A DNA stretch of 64,000 bases, taken from positions 1 to 64,000 of the forward strand of contig JAHBXS010000005.1 of assembly GCA_019636375.1 (NCBI GenBank), given 5' to 3'. Of the stretch, positions 52,337-61,572 are shown one piece after another. This DNA comes from Pirellulaceae bacterium (GTDB taxonomy: Bacteria > Planctomycetota > Planctomycetia > Pirellulales > Pirellulaceae). A program made the position numbers and the translations under genes. The first letter of the stretch is position 1. Every line of letters begins with the position of its first letter. The notes beneath the pieces are model-generated. The model was not told where the DNA came from and did no database searches. It worked only from the letters and a program-made list of their open reading frames with translations.

Positions 52337-52433
52337 GCCTATCCCCAAAGGGGTCAGACCCTCTCCGGCGATGAAACAAAAAACGTAAATTCTGGCCTAG
52401 CCTCCAAAGGGTCTGACGCCTTTTGGGATAGGC
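52337..52433 (-). repeat. MITE-like element, copy 2 (reversed)
   Basis: A 97-bp copy in opposite orientation to copies 1 and 3. Its terminal inverted repeats start GCCTATCCCCAAAGGGGTCA and end GGGATAGGC. The body reads, in reverse, the same TTGGAGGCTAGGCCAG...GTTTCATCGCCGGAG core. It sits between the iron-binding gene and the HExxH protein gene, and is paired with copy 3 around that gene as an inverted pair. Confidence 0.93.
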
Positions 52434-52498
52434 TTTTAGTTGCTCTAAAAATCGAGGTAAACTTGTAGCTCGAACAATCATTATGAAACGACAAACAA

Positions 52499-53962
52499 AT
52501 GAATCACTGTAAATTATTTGGTTGGGCCATCGCGATCTGCATGGTATCCACCGGATCGTGGACCCTCGGCCAACCAAATGTTAAGGAAATGAGTCGCCTT
52601 AATCCACGAATGGGAAATCCAATCGATATCGATTCTCAATTGGCAGAGAGCCAAGGCATACGGTTGATCTCTGGCCAGCACCTCCAGATATTCACCGATA
52701 TCCCAACGCGGGATGACATCGACGAGTTGGTCAATGTCTTTGATGCGGCGGTGCCACAATGGTGCCAGCAACTGGGTGTTGGCCTGAACAAGACTAAGAA
52801 CTGGAGCCTTGTCGGTTTTTTGATGCGCGACCGAGAAAAGTTCAAAGCATCCGGAATGCTCCCCGACGATCTCCCAAATTTCCCAACCGGCTACAATCGC
52901 GGGTACCATTTTTGGGTCGCCGAACAACCCGGGAATTACTACACCCGCCATTTGGTGATTCACGAGGGGACTCATGCGTTCATGCAATGGTTTCTGGGCG
53001 GGTCTGGTCCGGCTTGGTATAGCGAGGGGATGGCAGAAAAATTCGGCCTGCATCGCTGGGATAATGGTGAATTGGAGATCAATGCCCGCCTGACTCACAC
53101 CGACCAATGCGAATATTGGGGGCGTCCGAAGTTCATTCGCGAAGCGGTGGCAAAAAGCCAAACGATTCGGCTGGATCAAGTCTTTGATTTAACCGCCATG
53201 AGTTTTTACGATGTAGCCAGTTACGCTTGGTCCTGGTCGGCTTGCGAATTTTTAAGCACTCATCCGCTGGCCGCTGACAAATATCGCAAGCTCCCCAAAC
53301 ATGCCGACAATACCACCCCAGCGTTCAGCGCCAAGCTCAAGTCGTGGTTTAAACGGGACGAATGGAATGACCTCGAACGCGATTGGCAGCTTTATCTCAG
53401 CGAACTGAATTACGGGACAACTGCCGATCGCACGGCGCTGATTCCCGCAGGGCAAGGCTCGGAGGATAGCGAAGTTTTCTTCTCGCTGCGCGCCGACCAT
53501 AGTTGGCAATCTGTTCCTCGACGAGTCAAACCTGGGGAACAGATCGAGTTTTCCGTATCTGGGCAATTCGTGGTGATGCAGGTCGATCCGCAACTCCCAC
53601 TTCGAGCGCAGGACTTTCGAGACGCCGAGCGAAAGACCCAACTCGCCGTCGATAACGACTCAAACGACGAAGCTATCAACTCCCACGAAGAAGGGCAATC
53701 GTCTGAGACAACGGGAACAGCACGAGTCCCGGTAACGTCGGAAGCGACCGGAATTTCACTGCGATACTATCGAGGAAACCGAGTAGGGATGTTGATGGCA
53801 GCGGTACTTAAAGACGACCAGACTTTGTCGGCAGAAATCGCCATCGGTGCTGGAACAACGTTTACCGCGAATGCCGAAGGGGTACTCGTTTTTCGGATCA
53901 ACGAGTCTCCGGCGGAGTTATTTGACAACTCAGGAGAACTGCGACTTCAATTCAACCAATAG
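52499..53962 (+). CDS. Exported HExxH protein (putative metallopeptidase)
   Basis: A 487-residue protein with a signal peptide (GWAIAICMVSTGSWTLG). The mature part has a gluzincin-like site RHLVIHEGTHAFMQWFLGG (H-E-x-x-H near 157), followed after ~20 residues by PAWYSEGMAEKFG, whose Glu is the likely third ligand. This resembles DUF1570-type exported proteins of Planctomycetota. The C-terminal ~130 residues are beta-rich (VPRRVKPGEQIEFSVSGQF ... VLVFRINESPAELFDNSGEL), like the PA-IL/lectin-type domains of related exported enzymes. It is probably a periplasmic or surface protease. Copies 2 and 3 of the MITE-like element flank it in inverted orientation. Confidence 0.85.
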   Translation: MNHCKLFGWAIAICMVSTGSWTLGQPNVKEMSRLNPRMGNPIDIDSQLAESQGIRLISGQHLQIFTDIPTRDDIDELVNVFDAAVPQWCQQLGVGLNKTKNWSLVGFLMRDREKFKASGMLPDDLPNFPTGYNRGYHFWVAEQPGNYYTRHLVIHEGTHAFMQWFLGGSGPAWYSEGMAEKFGLHRWDNGELEINARLTHTDQCEYWGRPKFIREAVAKSQTIRLDQVFDLTAMSFYDVASYAWSWSACEFLSTHPLAADKYRKLPKHADNTTPAFSAKLKSWFKRDEWNDLERDWQLYLSELNYGTTADRTALIPAGQGSEDSEVFFSLRADHSWQSVPRRVKPGEQIEFSVSGQFVVMQVDPQLPLRAQDFRDAERKTQLAVDNDSNDEAINSHEEGQSSETTGTARVPVTSEATGISLRYYRGNRVGMLMAAVLKDDQTLSAEIAIGAGTTFTANAEGVLVFRINESPAELFDNSGELRLQFNQ

Positions 53963-54022
53963 GATTGCTAGATGATAAAAGACAAATGCCGGGCTCAAGA
54001 GTTGATAGCGTGAGTCTTCGCT

Positions 54023-54067
54023 CGTTCACGGAGTGAACGGCTACGTAGCCTTTCAATCCGTGAAATA
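54023..54067. repeat. Uninterrupted bipartite palindromic repeat (empty intron target)
   Basis: CGTTCACGGAGTGAACGG (hairpin), then CTACGTAGCC (part of the palindrome GGCTACGTAGCC), then TTTCAATCCGTGAAA (second hairpin). The first 23 bp match 23873-23895 at 22 positions and the rest aligns with 25909-25928. The point corresponding to the intron insertion is between 54045 and 54046. No intron is present here, so this shows the unoccupied form of the element. Confidence 0.88.
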
Positions 54068-54146
54068 GCGCACATTTCTAGAATGGCAGACATGAAAGCA
54101 AACGTAGACAAAAACGGCAACACAAAAAACCAAAATATCAGCCTTC

Positions 54147-54243
54147 GCCTATCCCTAAAGGGGTCAGACCCTTTGGAGGCTAGGCCAGAATTTACGTTTT
54201 ATGTTTCATCGCCGGAGAGGGTCTGACCCCTTTTGGGATAGGC
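54147..54243 (+). repeat. MITE-like element, copy 3, abutting the SecA-like stop
   Basis: A 97-bp copy in the same orientation as copy 1, with GCCTATCCCTAAAGGGGTCA at the left and GGGATAGGC at the right end. The body differs at only a few positions from the other copies. Its right end lies two bases before the TAA stop of the SecA-like gene on the opposite strand, so the element may have shaped or shortened that gene's 3' end. Confidence 0.93.
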
Positions 54244-54245
54244 TC

Positions 54246-56156
54246 TTACTCGATCGCGTCGAGATAGGGGTCTTGGCCCAATTCGATTTGAATTTCGCGG
54301 CGGCGGTTTTCTTGATAAAGCAGAACTTTGCGACCCTCGAAATTTCGTTGCTCGATCCGTCGTTGTGCCAAACGGAAGTACCGGGCCACCTGTTGAGGGA
54401 TTTCATTGACGAATGAAAGTTTTCGCAGTCGTCGCATTTGCCAAGCCGAAAGGCCCTGTACGAGGATGTCATCGTCCAGCGAAAGAAACTGTCGGTAGCT
54501 CCCGGGGTCCCCTTGTCGCCCTGCTCGCCCGATCAATTGCCGATCAATCCGGGCCGAGTCATGCATTTCCGAACAAATCACGTGCAGGCCCCCAAGCTCT
54601 AACGTGGCGGCATCGAGTCGAATATCGGTTCCACGTCCGGCCATATTCGTGGCAACGGTCACTTTGCGAAATTCACCGGCATGAGCAACGATTTCGGCCT
54701 CGCGAGCATGCTCTTTGGCGTTGAGAACTTCGTGAGGAATTCCCCGCTGGGTGAGAATCTGCGAGAGTATTTGGGACTTGTCAATCGAGCGGGTCCCGAT
54801 CAAGATCGGTCGCCCCTCTTCGTAAATGGACTCCACCTCGTCGGCAATTCGCAACCAACGTTCGCGGTCGTCTCGAGCGATGATCGCCGGGTAAGCGAGC
54901 CGTCGGGGAGGCCGATGCGTGGGGACCTCAATGACGGGTGTTCCGTAGATCGTCTTCAACTCGTTCGCCGAATTGCCAATCGTTCCCGTCATCCCGGCCA
55001 ATCGCTCGTACTTCGAAAACAAATGTTGGATCGTGACGCGCGCCACTTCTTCGGTCTCGGCGGTGATTTCGAGTTGCTCGCGAGCCTCGATGGCTTGATG
55101 AAGCCCCGTTCGCCACTTTCGCCCTTCCGCCAATCGCCCGGTAAATTCGTCTACAATCACGACCTCACCATCGCGAATAACGTAATGACGGTCCCGTGCA
55201 TAATAATGCTGCACGACCAGGGCGAGCTCAAGTTGTCCGTATACTTCGAGCAAAGGGAATGGCGCAATTTCAGGAACCGCAGCCAATTGACGAGCCAACT
55301 TCCGTCCAGAAGTCGTCAGGTTGATTTGTCTCTTTGCATCTTCTCGCTCATAGTCTTCGTCGGAGAATTTCGCAACAACTTGAGAGGCCCAACGAAACAA
55401 GGGAGCACGATTTAATCCCCCTTCTCCTAACCCCGAAACCACTAACGGCGTACGAGCCTCGTCGATCAGTAGATTGTCCGCCTCGTCGACGATGGCGTAA
55501 TAGAAAGGGCGTTGAACAGACTCATCGATTGATTCTTCCGCCGATCCCACAAGGCTTGAGAACTTGGATTCGATTCCCAGCATTTGCTGCCGTTGGCGAA
55601 GTCGGTCACGAAGAAAGTCGAAACCTACCTCCTTCGCCGTGCTGTAGGTAATATCGCAAGCGTAAGCCTGTCGTCGTTCCGCCGGTGAGCTTTCGGAGGT
55701 GATGTAGCCGACCGTCAAGCCAAGCGCGGCATACAGCGGTCGCAGGCTCTCGGCGTCACGCTGAGCCAAGTAGTCATTGGCCGTCAAGAGATGGGCTCCC
55801 TTTCCCGCGAGACTGGCCAGATAAAGTGGTGCTGCGGCAGTCAGAGTTTTTCCTTCTCCGGTTTGCATCACCGCGATTTTGCCGAGGTGCAAAGCCGCAC
55901 CACCGATCAACTGCACATCGAACAGCCGCATGTTGAGCGTACGAACTCCCAATTCGCGAACAAGAGCAAACGCTTCAGGCAAAACCTTGAGATCCGGTTC
56001 GCCTGCCAAAACGCGGTATCGCAAACTGCGACTCCGTTTTGCGAGTTCTTCCGTCTTGAGCCCTTGCAGAGACGATTCCAGACGGTCAATCTGCAGTGTC
56101 AACCTTCGTAGTTGCAGCAGATTGTAGGCTCGAAATTTTCGAGGAGAAAGATTCAC
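54246..56156 (-). CDS. Short SecA-like preprotein translocase ATPase
   Basis: A 636-residue SecA homologue. It has the Walker A MQTGEGKT (97-104), LLTANDYLAQRDAESL, the DEAD-type VDEADNLLIDEARTPL, EFTGRLAEGRKW with GLHQAIEAREQLE (preprotein-binding area), GMTGTIGNSANELK and RGTDIRLDAATLE with RIDRQLIGRAGRQGDPG. The standard SecA continues for about 200-250 more residues with the helical wing and scaffold plus a zinc-binding tail; this one ends soon after the second motor domain. It is therefore an accessory or SecA2-like paralogue, or a truncated SecA. The genome's main secA must lie elsewhere. The stop is two bases from MITE-like copy 3. Confidence 0.9.
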   Translation of the reverse strand: MNLSPRKFRAYNLLQLRRLTLQIDRLESSLQGLKTEELAKRSRSLRYRVLAGEPDLKVLPEAFALVRELGVRTLNMRLFDVQLIGGAALHLGKIAVMQTGEGKTLTAAAPLYLASLAGKGAHLLTANDYLAQRDAESLRPLYAALGLTVGYITSESSPAERRQAYACDITYSTAKEVGFDFLRDRLRQRQQMLGIESKFSSLVGSAEESIDESVQRPFYYAIVDEADNLLIDEARTPLVVSGLGEGGLNRAPLFRWASQVVAKFSDEDYEREDAKRQINLTTSGRKLARQLAAVPEIAPFPLLEVYGQLELALVVQHYYARDRHYVIRDGEVVIVDEFTGRLAEGRKWRTGLHQAIEAREQLEITAETEEVARVTIQHLFSKYERLAGMTGTIGNSANELKTIYGTPVIEVPTHRPPRRLAYPAIIARDDRERWLRIADEVESIYEEGRPILIGTRSIDKSQILSQILTQRGIPHEVLNAKEHAREAEIVAHAGEFRKVTVATNMAGRGTDIRLDAATLELGGLHVICSEMHDSARIDRQLIGRAGRQGDPGSYRQFLSLDDDILVQGLSAWQMRRLRKLSFVNEIPQQVARYFRLAQRRIEQRNFEGRKVLLYQENRRREIQIELGQDPYLDAIE

Positions 56157-56168
56157 GCGAAGATTCGA

Positions 56169-56897
56169 CTAGCGGCTAAACGAAGATTGATTTCCGGCCG
56201 GAGTAGATCGCCAACCGTTTTGATAATTCGGGTTCGCCTCTGGGGCGGTCGTCGCCCGAGCTAGGACAGTTGGATTCGAAGTAGTCCCCGATCCGTTCGG
56301 CGTCAGATATCCATAGGCTTGATTGTTTTGAGCCGGACTAAAGGCCCCGAAGGAAGAATAGGCCGACGGGGCTCTTTGTTGCGTGGCATCTGCCATCGGC
56401 ATCCGTGTCGGATCTTGAGCAACATTTGTCGATGTCGTTACGAAATCAGGCGAGACGACACGCGAGCCGTTTCCGATGTTTCCCAATCCGGCGACTTGCG
56501 GTGGGTAGCCGCCGACGGGCATCCCCGGCTGGACGGATTGTGAAAAGCCAGTGGGTGCAAACGTTGGCTGTGTTCCAAACCCCGTCGAAGCACCGAAGTT
56601 TCCTGGAACTCCTGAACCCATTGGCTGTCCTGCGGGAGTCCAACCTGGATTGGTCGCCGGTTGAGTCGGTGCGGTGTAAAAGCTCCCTTGTGGTTGAGCT
56701 GACAGCCGAGCGGAATTTGTCGCCGGCGGCGGGACAACCGTATTTTGCGAAAACGCATTCCAAGGCTGCATCGGTTGCCAAGGTTGCCCGCAGTTTCCGG
56801 ATTGACAACCATATTGGTTGCGGCAACCCGGTGAAAACACCATTAGAAGCACCAAAACCACGAAGGGGCAAAATTGTCTTAAAAATGGGCTGTTCAT
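56169..56897 (-). CDS. Low-complexity lipoprotein
   Basis: A 242-residue protein with a signal peptide and lipobox: FVVLVLLMVFSPGC, with the modified Cys near residue 24. The mature region is rich in Pro, Gly, Gln, Ser and Thr with repeated-looking pieces (QPWQPMQPWNAFSQN, GVPGNFGASTGFGTQPTFAP, PGMPVGGYPPQVAG) and no folded domain in appearance. The start at 56897 has Shine-Dalgarno GGGAG. It lies 12 bp upstream of the SecA-like gene on the same strand, so the two are likely co-transcribed. Low-complexity secreted lipoproteins are common in Planctomycetota; function unknown. Confidence 0.75.
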   Translation of the reverse strand: MNSPFLRQFCPFVVLVLLMVFSPGCRNQYGCQSGNCGQPWQPMQPWNAFSQNTVVPPPATNSARLSAQPQGSFYTAPTQPATNPGWTPAGQPMGSGVPGNFGASTGFGTQPTFAPTGFSQSVQPGMPVGGYPPQVAGLGNIGNGSRVVSPDFVTTSTNVAQDPTRMPMADATQQRAPSAYSSFGAFSPAQNNQAYGYLTPNGSGTTSNPTVLARATTAPEANPNYQNGWRSTPAGNQSSFSR

Positions 56898-57121
56898 TCT
56901 TGCTCCCATGATTCTCCTGGACGAAGCGCGCGGGGCGTACTCTAGCAATTTTGCCTAGAGCGACAAGGCGAAAAAAGTCGCTAGCGATTTGTGTAAAAGC
57001 CCGCAGACAATTAGAATGACAGCGCTTTAAGTGCTTGCACGCTGACCATTGTGTTTTCAGGCCAATTCAGCGGACTCACTTTGGCGGCTTCTCTTCATGG
57101 CTGAATAACGCAATAAATTCC

Positions 57122-58393
57122 ATGCAACATCCTTTGATCTATCTCGACAATGGAGCCACCAGTTGGCCCAAGCCCGCCTCGGTTGGAGCGGCGATGGTTG
57201 ACTTTTTGAATCACAAAGGGGGGAATCCCGGTCGCGGAGGACACTATCTCGCGAGAGAAGCGGTCGCAGTTGTCGAAGCGGCTCGACGGAAGCTTGCCGA
57301 GTTGATCAATGCCTGCGAAGAAAAACGGGTGGTCCTCACTCACGGGTGTACCGATTCGGTCAACATGGCGATTCACGGTGTGGTGCGTGCGTTTCATCGT
57401 GACCACGGAGGACTCGACAAGCCATGTCCCCGCCCCCACATCATTACGACGACGATCGAGCACAATGCCGTCTTGAGAACCCTGCACTGTTACGGCAGCA
57501 ACGGACAAGTCGACCTGGATGTTGTTCCCTGCGACTCAGATGGATTGGTGAGTCCCGATGCGGTAGCGGCGCGAGTACGTCCTGATACGTTGCTGTTCGC
57601 GATTTCGCATTCGTCAAATGTTTTGGGGACGATTCAACCGGTCAAGGAAATCGTCGCCCGACTCCGTGAAGTCGCCCCTGACATTTTGGTTCTTGTGGAC
57701 GCGGCGCAGACCATTGGTCACATCGCGATTGACGTTCAGGAATTGGACATCGATTTATTGTCCATCGCCGGGCACAAGGCTCTAAAAGGCCCCACGGGAA
57801 CTGGAGCCCTTTACATCGGTCCCAGGGCATTTCCTGAAGTCGCTGAGAATGCGCGCATTTACTGCGAGCGGCGAGGCGGGACGGGAGCGGTCGCACCAGG
57901 ATTGGAAATGCCGAATGTGTTGCCAGACGCCCTCGAAGCCGGGACACCCAACGCGGTCGGTTTCGCGGGTCTGTTGGCGGCCATCCAAGAGTTCAGCGAT
58001 CTCAACCACGCTCGTCAGGCCCATGAGCATGAAATGCAACTAACGCAACAAATCATCGAAGGTCTACAACAAGTTCCCGGGGTAACTCTGTACGGTCGCA
58101 TGAGCACCGAAAATCGAACGCCGGTGGTTTTGTTTAATCTTGAAGGCTGGCATCCTCGTGAGGTTTCGGCCAAACTGGACGCTGATTTCGGCATTTGCAC
58201 GCGCGGCGGTGTGCATTGTGCTCCCTTACTTCACCAAACAATCGGGACAGCCCCCAACGGCGGCGTGCGAGTTTCCCCTAGCTCGGCAAATACGCCCGCT
58301 GAAATCGACACATTTCTCGCCGCGATCCATCAACTGTCCGCTCAAAGCAGGACCGAAACGCAAGAATCCGGAAATCTATCGAAAACCGTTTGA
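57122..58393 (+). CDS. Cysteine desulfurase-like aminotransferase class V protein
   Basis: A 423-residue PLP enzyme. It starts LIYLDNGATSWPKPASVG, has HGCTDSVNMAIHGV, THEHNAVLR-like ITTTIEHNAVLRTL, VLVDAAQTIGHIAID (Asp contact), and the PLP-lysine loop LSIAGHKALKGPTGTGALY. Near the C-terminus CTRGGVHCAPLLHQ carries the likely active-site Cys and GGVRVSPSSANTPAEI closes the fold. It is of the cysteine desulfurase family (EF2568-type), which mobilise sulphur from cysteine. The start at 57122 begins the conserved part. The stop lies directly next to the stop of the convergent oxidoreductase gene. Confidence 0.92.
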   Translation: MQHPLIYLDNGATSWPKPASVGAAMVDFLNHKGGNPGRGGHYLAREAVAVVEAARRKLAELINACEEKRVVLTHGCTDSVNMAIHGVVRAFHRDHGGLDKPCPRPHIITTTIEHNAVLRTLHCYGSNGQVDLDVVPCDSDGLVSPDAVAARVRPDTLLFAISHSSNVLGTIQPVKEIVARLREVAPDILVLVDAAQTIGHIAIDVQELDIDLLSIAGHKALKGPTGTGALYIGPRAFPEVAENARIYCERRGGTGAVAPGLEMPNVLPDALEAGTPNAVGFAGLLAAIQEFSDLNHARQAHEHEMQLTQQIIEGLQQVPGVTLYGRMSTENRTPVVLFNLEGWHPREVSAKLDADFGICTRGGVHCAPLLHQTIGTAPNGGVRVSPSSANTPAEIDTFLAAIHQLSAQSRTETQESGNLSKTV

Positions 58394-60016
58394 TCATTTA
58401 TTGGATTGCAAAAGACTCATCGCGGCATTGCGACCAGGAATGCCACTTACCGCGCCTCCCCGCTGAGCAGACGAACCCGCGAGGAGAACATGTGGGAATT
58501 CGGTTTCGACGCCCCAAGTGCCAACCTGCGAATCTTCTTCGGCGAAAAACCACGAAAGTGAATTGTGAAAAATATTGCCCAGATCAAGCCCGACTTCTTG
58601 CTCAAGGTCTTGCGGCGTTTTAATCTCCAAACAAAGTTTTCCATCGCGATCGCGTGCCAAACAATCCTCAAACGACTCTTCGCAAACGCGATTTAACCCG
58701 TCCAGTAATTTCTGTTTAGCGATTTCCTTTTGCTCTTCGTGATTCGTGGCAAAGAGACGATAAGGCATGTCCAATGCAAAAAGTGTCAACGTATGAAAAC
58801 CCGATTCGCGAAGTTCGGGAGCCATGATCGAATCGTCCGTCAGGGTATGACAATAGATTTCGCAAGGGATGGGATCAGGCATTTTCGATTGTGCAGCCAG
58901 GGCTTGAGCCACTTGCATTTGCTCGTACCCTTCATCAATGTGGAACGAACCACAAAACGCTTCAACAATGCTAACTCCCGTGGCTTTGACGCGGGGCAAA
59001 CGCCTGAGCAGCATATTCATCTTGATCACAGAACCTTCGTCAGTCGGCTGTGTCTTCAGTTCTGTTCCCATGATTTTTGCAAACGCACTCGGACTAGCGT
59101 TGACCAAAACATCGGAACAACCAATCGTTTGGTCGCGGGTCCCGTCGTGAAATACGACTGTCGGTTGCGCGTCGTTTGCATTGACATGGCTTACTGGGGC
59201 GTGCGTGACGATTTCTACTCCATGTTTCTGGCAATCTTGCACGAGAGCCTTCACGAACGACTTCATGCCCCCCACTGGAACTCGCCATTCACCTGTCCCT
59301 CCGCCGATCACGTGATAAAGGAAGCAACGATTTTGAATGAGGCTCGGGTCATGCGGATGCGTAAAAACGCCAATCTTCCCGTCGGTCATCACCAACCCGC
59401 GCACCAAGTCATGGGCGATGGTTCGTTCGATGACTTCCCCTAACGGTCGCTCGACAAACGAATCCCAAGCCTCCCATTGCAAAGGGGTCTCCAGTTGTCG
59501 AATAAAATCGTCCTTCGTTCGAAGGGGTTGCAGCAGCGACGGCCAAACCACTCCTGCGAGGCTTTGCTCCAGTTCCAACAGTCTTTGATAGCCCTCCCAA
59601 TCGTTCAAGTCTCCGGTCAATTCACGAAACGAATCGCGCGAGCGTTCCGGATCGACATTCGAGACCACGAGCCCCCGTGACTTTCCACTTTTGTCGGTAT
59701 AGGGCGTAAAAGAAGCGGTCGTTCGACGCCGGGTCGCAAAGTCGAGTTGCAACTCGTCAACGATCTGCGATGGCAAAAGCGAGATCAAATAGGCATACCG
59801 CGAAACCCAAACGTCATAGTCAGGAAAAAGTTGGGCAGAAATTGAGGCACCACCAACTGATTCGTTTCGTTCGAGCACCAATACCGATTTCCCGGCGCGA
59901 CCTAAGTAGGCCGCCGCAATCAGTCCGTTGTGGCCTCCTCCAACAATGACGACATCGTAGTGCGAGCGAGACGGACTGCGAGAAAACTTTGACGAGTGAT
60001 TTTCTAGATTGCTCAT
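58394..60016 (-). CDS. Phytoene desaturase-like FAD oxidoreductase
   Basis: A 540-residue flavoprotein. The FAD-binding start is DVVIVGGGHNGLIAAAYLGR followed by GKSVLVLERNESVGGAS. Further CrtI-like features are GGGTGEWRVPVGGMKSFVKA and LLAGSSAQRGGAVSGIPGRNAA near the C-terminus. This group includes carotenoid desaturases and PYROXD2-like proteins; in many bacteria the substrate is unknown. No neighbouring carotenoid gene was found, so a carotenoid role is not supported. It converges with the cysteine desulfurase-like gene; the two stops share TGATCA. Confidence 0.9.
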   Translation of the reverse strand: MSNLENHSSKFSRSPSRSHYDVVIVGGGHNGLIAAAYLGRAGKSVLVLERNESVGGASISAQLFPDYDVWVSRYAYLISLLPSQIVDELQLDFATRRRTTASFTPYTDKSGKSRGLVVSNVDPERSRDSFRELTGDLNDWEGYQRLLELEQSLAGVVWPSLLQPLRTKDDFIRQLETPLQWEAWDSFVERPLGEVIERTIAHDLVRGLVMTDGKIGVFTHPHDPSLIQNRCFLYHVIGGGTGEWRVPVGGMKSFVKALVQDCQKHGVEIVTHAPVSHVNANDAQPTVVFHDGTRDQTIGCSDVLVNASPSAFAKIMGTELKTQPTDEGSVIKMNMLLRRLPRVKATGVSIVEAFCGSFHIDEGYEQMQVAQALAAQSKMPDPIPCEIYCHTLTDDSIMAPELRESGFHTLTLFALDMPYRLFATNHEEQKEIAKQKLLDGLNRVCEESFEDCLARDRDGKLCLEIKTPQDLEQEVGLDLGNIFHNSLSWFFAEEDSQVGTWGVETEFPHVLLAGSSAQRGGAVSGIPGRNAAMSLLQSNK

Positions 60017-60025
60017 AAGAACCGA

Positions 60026-61339
60026 CTAATTTCCAATGCAGTACAACATCTTGTTTGAGCGAACAAACAAATCCCCATGACTAAAGGCCGGAGTGGCATT
60101 GAATAGACTCGTGTCGCCATCAAACAAATTGGTAGCCACGACTTCGAACTTTTCGCTGGCCTTAATGATCGTCGTCGCACCGTTTCTCGCGACGATGATC
60201 ACATGGCCGCCGACCGCCACCGGCGAGGCGTAATCCCCCGTGGGGCGACGGCGTTGACCTTCAGCGGGGGGTGGCTCTTCGGCCTTAATACGTTCTTTGA
60301 AAATCTCTTCTCCGTCTTCACAGTTAACGCAACTAACAAGGCTGCGCGAACTCCAATAAATCCGCCCATTCAACGCGATTGGAGTGCAAATTCCTGCATC
60401 AACCCGAGAGTCCCAAACTAAATGGCTTTCAGAAACGTCGCCATTTCCACCGCAACGGACTGCGATTCCCCGACCGCCACGTCCTCCCATTGCGTAAACC
60501 ACGCCGTCAGCTTCGGCCAAACTGGGGCAAACGGTATTTTCGATTGGAGAATCGGCCCACCAAAGTTTTTCTCCCGTTTTCGGATTTAATGCAAAGACTT
60601 GTTTGGGAACGCTCATCACAAGCTCCGTTCGCTCGCCGACTGTCACGAGGACGGGAGTCGACCAAGTGTTCGTGAAGTTCGGGTCTTCGACCTTCCAAGC
60701 CACCGAACCATCGGCCTTGTTCAGGGCCAACAACGCATGACCGACAATGCCCGCATTGATGATCACTAAATCATCGTGCAAAATCGGACTTGAGCCGTCG
60801 CCCCATTTTGCGGGGTCAGAAAAGTTGCCGACTTGAGTGTTCCACAATTGGTTCCCTTCCAAATCAAACGCATAAACCCCGGCCTTGCCAAAGAAACAGA
60901 ACAGATGCTGCCCGTCGCTGGTGGGTGTGCTGCTGGAATAGCCATGCTCGGCGATGAAGCCCTTGTATTCGTCCTCTTCTTCTGTGTTGGCCAAGTCGAC
61001 TTGCCACAATTTTTTACCAGAGAGTCGATCAAAAGACAGCACATGCCGCATTAGGTCATTCATGTCACCGGGAGCTTCAGCATCAAGACCATAGCCCGAA
61101 TAGCAGGTCACGATCACTTGGTCGCCGACAATGATCGGAGAGGAGCTGCCGAAACCTGGAAGCTCTGTTTTCCAACGCATGTTTTCGGTATCGGTCCAAC
61201 TTGACGCCGACAATTCGCCGGTTGCCAAACCGCTACCGTTTGGGCCTCGAAAGCGGGTCCAGTCGTCGGCTTGGACCGTTAAAAAACACATACTAACGAA
61301 CGCGGCAAATACTACCGAGCCAATATCTAAACGCTTCAT
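60026..61339 (-). CDS. Exported PQQ-like beta-propeller protein
   Basis: A 437-residue protein with a signal peptide (IGSVVFAAFVSMCFLTVQA) and mature start DDWTRFRGPNGSGLATGE, like the propeller proteins at 35-40 kb. The blades show GFGSSSPIIVGDQVIVTCYS, HDDLVIINAGIVGHALLALN, TWSTPVLVTVGERTELVMS and ASPVAVGGHVIIVARNGATT. It lacks the C-terminal lectin-like extension of the larger paralogue. Probably periplasmic. It stands 9 bp downstream of the phytoene desaturase-like gene on the same strand, so a shared transcript is likely. Confidence 0.9.
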   Translation of the reverse strand: MKRLDIGSVVFAAFVSMCFLTVQADDWTRFRGPNGSGLATGELSASSWTDTENMRWKTELPGFGSSSPIIVGDQVIVTCYSGYGLDAEAPGDMNDLMRHVLSFDRLSGKKLWQVDLANTEEEDEYKGFIAEHGYSSSTPTSDGQHLFCFFGKAGVYAFDLEGNQLWNTQVGNFSDPAKWGDGSSPILHDDLVIINAGIVGHALLALNKADGSVAWKVEDPNFTNTWSTPVLVTVGERTELVMSVPKQVFALNPKTGEKLWWADSPIENTVCPSLAEADGVVYAMGGRGGRGIAVRCGGNGDVSESHLVWDSRVDAGICTPIALNGRIYWSSRSLVSCVNCEDGEEIFKERIKAEEPPPAEGQRRRPTGDYASPVAVGGHVIIVARNGATTIIKASEKFEVVATNLFDGDTSLFNATPAFSHGDLFVRSNKMLYCIGN

Positions 61340-61572
61340 CCTGAGGGTCCTTTGAGTAAGCAAACATTTCTTTTTGTTCGTTTGATTGTCGTAGATTTCG
61401 ATTGAATTCGCTATACTGGTGGCTCGTCAAAGTTGAAAAATTGAATCGCCAGAGTTGGCCGCCTCGGAACGTTTCGCGAAAACGTGCCGGTCAAGAGAAT
61501 GCTTTATGCTTGGGCCACGTTTTCGAAGTAAATCCTCCACCTACTTATCGCTTTTAGAAAAAGTTAAATAAC

